64,000 nucleotides of DNA from Amycolatopsis australiensis (GTDB taxonomy: Bacteria > Actinomycetota > Actinomycetes > Mycobacteriales > Pseudonocardiaceae). Under the pieces are notes generated by a model, which was not told where the DNA came from, made no database searches, and saw nothing but the letters and a program-made list of their open reading frames with translations. The stretch covers positions 2,728,001 through 2,792,000 of the forward strand of contig NZ_FPJG01000006.1 in the NCBI RefSeq assembly GCF_900119165.1, given 5' to 3'. The position numbers and the translations under genes were made by a program. Below are positions 59,446-64,000 of this stretch, piece by piece; position 1 is the first letter of the stretch, and each line of letters begins with the position of its first letter.

Positions 59446-59665
59446 ATGAAAGCTGTTCTGATCGCCGCCGTTGTCTTGGCGTGTGCCACCGCTTGCGGAA
59501 GGCCCGTGATCGGTGTCCCGGTCGCCGCAGACGGTGTACGTACCGCAGCCGCAGTACGGCGCCCCGGCGGACACGGTGATCGCCTACTACGACGCGATCA
59601 ACCGCCTTGACTTCGCCACGGCGTGGTCACTGGGCGGCAACCGCATCGCGGGCGGCGGCAGGTAG
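59446..59665 (+). pseudogene. Frameshifted and truncated small lipoprotein gene
   Basis: ATG 59446 gives MKAVLIAAVVLACATACGRPV, a clear lipoprotein signal with Cys after ATA. At about 59527 the meaningful reading changes frame: the next frame continues QTVYVPQPQYGAPADTVI and AYYDAINRLDFATAWSLGG, typical of the SnoaL/NTF2-like part of small actinobacterial lipoproteins, and then meets TAG at 59663. The first frame itself ends at 59610. A trailing stretch YAGAFELADGAHHALGG lies beyond the stop. Best read as a remnant. Confidence 0.5.
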
Positions 59666-59948
59666 TACGCCGGCGCTTTCGAACTCGCGGACGGCGCGCA
59701 CCACGCACTCGGCGGCTGGCATGCGGTGGAACCAGTCCGGCGCCGGTCACACGGGCGACGGCGGCACTGGCGGCCTCCGTCGCGGCAGCGGAGGCGTTCG
59801 TCGGTCCGCGCGCCGGACGGTGTGAGGTGCGGCAGGAAAGAGGCGGCTGATCACGGTCGCGGACGAAAGTCGCTTCGAGCGGCGGCCAGGTGCCCAGCAG
59901 GTCCAGGAGCTGGTCGGCGAGCGCGGTCGTCCTCGCTCCACCGTGGCC
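59666..59948. other. 283-bp stretch without an intact gene
   Basis: It holds decayed sequence continuing the lipoprotein remnant. On the minus strand a short phrase DQLLDLLGTWPPLEATFVRD near 59860-59920 might be a fragment of another gene. Nothing intact is seen. Confidence 0.4.
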
Positions 59949-59997
59949 GACAACGGACCGGGCCGGGAGCGGAATCCGCTCCCGGCCCGGTCCGTTG

Positions 59998-59999
<2 letters not shown>
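59949..59999. terminator. 25-bp perfect hairpin at the GH3 gene end
   Basis: Arms 59949-59973 and 59975-59999 are exactly complementary (GACAACGGACCGGGCCGGGA plus GCGGA). The stop codon of the GH3 gene (59998-60000 on the minus strand) overlaps the first arm as transcribed. It is the strongest terminator-like structure in the window. Confidence 0.85.
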
Positions 60000-62655
<2,656 letters not shown>

Positions 62656-62721
62656 TCTGCGATGAACGGCGGACCGGCTGATCCTCATCGGCCGCGCGGG
62701 CGGCGTCAATAGGCTGGAGGG

Positions 62722-62748
62722 TAGTTATTTCTCGACATAAAATAAGAG
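62722..62748. promoter_or_regulatory. AT-rich inverted repeat upstream of the GH3 gene
   Basis: AGTTATTTCTCGACATAAAA and following bases include TTATTT/AAATAA halves. It is a short AT-rich island about 70-90 bp upstream of the GH3 start and could be a promoter or operator (e.g. for a LacI-type regulator). Confidence 0.35.
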
Positions 62749-62923
62749 TCGTCCGGGGACCGGGCCACGTGGTGTCCTGCCTATCCGGTGGGGGATGGGT
62801 GGGTCAAGGTGCTCGGGGGCAGGGGTTTTGCCCGGTAGTTCGGCGGGGCGGGGGACGTGGTCGTCGGCTACGCCGACCGGGCGAATTGCCGGAGAGAGCC
62901 GCGGACCCTGCGATCCTGGGCTC

Positions 62924-64000
62924 ATGGCGGATGGTCTTGGGGGAAACCGGCTGCTGTCGAACCGGACGATCGCCGTCGTGGCGGTCGTGCTGATCGTCGT
63001 TGTCGCGGCGGCGTGCTGGGTGTTGCTGTCGCTCTACGGCCAGGGAACCGACGCGGACAAGGCGCGGCTCGAAAGCGTCCGGACGGTCGGCACGATCGTG
63101 CTAGGCGCGGGAGGGTTCATCGCGTTGCTGCTGGCCGCCAGGAGGCAACAGACCGCGGAGCGCGATGTGGCGACAAAGCGTCACGACCTCCTGCTGCGCG
63201 AGCAGGCGAACGAAGACGCTCGTCACGACGCGGCGGAACGGCGCATCACCGATCTGTACCTCAAAGCCGTCGAACAACTGGGGGCCGAGAAGGCGCCAGT
63301 CCGGCTGGCTGGGCTTTACGCACTGGAACGGCTGGCGCAGGACAACCCCGCCCATCGGCAGACCATCGTCAACGTGGTCAGCGCCTACCTGCGGATGCCG
63401 TACGAGCCGCTCCCGGACGCCGCCGAGGGCGACGACCGACGTGCCTGTCTGGAGGAGCGAGAGGTGCGGATGACCGCTCAGCAGATCCTCACCGATCACC
63501 TCTCCCCGGCCGGCGCCGACCGGGACCGGTTCTGGGCCGACCTCGACGTGGACCTGGGTGGTGCCGTGCTGATCGACCTCAAGCTCCACGACTGTTCGTT
63601 GCGCAACGCGAACTTCACCCGCGCCCGGTTCATCGGGCAGACCTCGCTGCTCGGCGTCCGGTTCCGGGGAAGCACTCGCTTCGTCGACGCGGTTTTCGAG
63701 GGGGAAGCCTGGTTCGCGGAGGCCGAGTTCTCGGACAGCACTCGCTTCGACGGCGTGAAGTTCCTTGCGGACGCAAGATTCGACGAGGCCTCCTTCGTCG
63801 GCGCGACGGTCTTCCGCCGTGCCCGTTTCGACGGCGACGCGCGGTTCGAGAAGACGGAGTTCGCCGGGAAGGTCATCTTCAGCGAGGCCGTCTTCGCAGG
63901 TGGGGCCGACTTCGCCAGGGCCGGCTTCGCGGACGAGGCGTACCTCCCCGGCGTGGACTTCGGGCGCGATGCCCGGTTCGTCGAGGTGACCTTCGCGCGC
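62924..64000 (+). CDS. Membrane-anchored pentapeptide-repeat protein (3' end outside window)
   Basis: The frame stays open from ATG 62924 to the right edge (359 codons). N-terminus: two membrane helices (TIAVVAVVLIVVVAAACWVLLSL and TVGTIVLGAGGFIALLLAA), then a charged coiled coil (RRQQTAERDVATKRHDLLLREQANEDARHDAAERRI) and a conserved YLKAVEQLGAEKAPVRLAGLYALERLAQD segment, known from actinobacterial pentapeptide-repeat membrane proteins. From about residue 220 come pentapeptide units with Phe at the centre (ARFIG, TRFVD, AWFAE, TRFDG, ARFDE, TVFRR). The repeat helix should be cytoplasmic; function unknown. Divergent from the GH3 gene. Confidence 0.85.
   Translation, partial: MADGLGGNRLLSNRTIAVVAVVLIVVVAAACWVLLSLYGQGTDADKARLESVRTVGTIVLGAGGFIALLLAARRQQTAERDVATKRHDLLLREQANEDARHDAAERRITDLYLKAVEQLGAEKAPVRLAGLYALERLAQDNPAHRQTIVNVVSAYLRMPYEPLPDAAEGDDRRACLEEREVRMTAQQILTDHLSPAGADRDRFWADLDVDLGGAVLIDLKLHDCSLRNANFTRARFIGQTSLLGVRFRGSTRFVDAVFEGEAWFAEAEFSDSTRFDGVKFLADARFDEASFVGATVFRRARFDGDARFEKTEFAGKVIFSEAVFAGGADFARAGFADEAYLPGVDFGRDARFVEVTFAR

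Noticed and set aside
62725..62925. 66-codon minus-strand frame upstream of the GH3 gene
   Set aside because: Pro/Arg-rich without motif, lies in the promoter region.

Overview
The window is GC-rich (roughly 70 %) actinomycete DNA with GTG/ATG starts, tight GTGA/ATGA stop-start overlaps, an Mce lipid-transport operon, many PucR-type regulators and secreted Thr/Pro-linker proteins. This fits Pseudonocardiales, most likely Amycolatopsis (inference from style and gene content; no database was searched). No rRNA, tRNA, CRISPR array, insertion sequence or prophage was seen.

Layout. 1-7.5 kb: the end of a PUFA/heterocyst-glycolipid-type iterative polyketide synthase locus (ACP-KR tail of one subunit, a KS-AT-DH subunit with a degenerate phosphopantetheinyl-transferase-like tail, a discrete ACP, an alpha/beta hydrolase, a glycosyltransferase), all translationally coupled. 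7.5-9.3 kb: a convergent DrrAB-like ABC exporter. 9.6-22.2 kb: a tightly packed 12-13 gene operon with two secreted proteins, YrbE permeases A and B, MceA-F, two Mce-associated proteins and, at its end, a stand-alone PKS-type ketoreductase. 22.2-28.9 kb: four paralogous PucR-type regulators around an alpha/beta hydrolase. 29-35.2 kb: a GNAT enzyme, a GtrA-like protein, small membrane and lipoprotein genes, a secreted lipase and two more paralogues of the secreted protein that heads the mce operon. 35.4-39.4 kb: a five-gene signalling operon (response regulator-SpoIIE phosphatase, CHASE3-type histidine kinase, response regulator, STAS anti-anti-sigma factor, RsbW-like ATPase). 39.4-43.5 kb: efeO-efeB and a phospholipase C-like phosphoesterase. 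43.6-48.5 kb: an ArsR-SRPBCC fusion with twin operators, cell-surface proteins and an atypical Ser/Thr kinase. 48.8-64 kb: a frameshifted P-loop remnant, a GH18 chitinase with two DasR-like boxes, an IclR regulator and pobA, a two-component system, a GH92 mannosidase, a GH3 glucosidase and a pentapeptide-repeat protein cut by the right edge.

Main idea. The PKS, its glycosyltransferase and exporter, and an Mce operon carrying a PKS-type KR look like one functional unit that makes, glycosylates and moves a long-chain lipid or polyketide. A 46-nt promoter module (GTGACA, CGGATGG, GTGACA at fixed spacing) lies both upstream of the exporter/mce operon and upstream of two of the PucR genes, which supports joint control. 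Other recurring features are three places where the 3' end of a gene, stop codon included, is tandemly duplicated, and two copies of a long near-perfect palindrome placed directly at gene ends.
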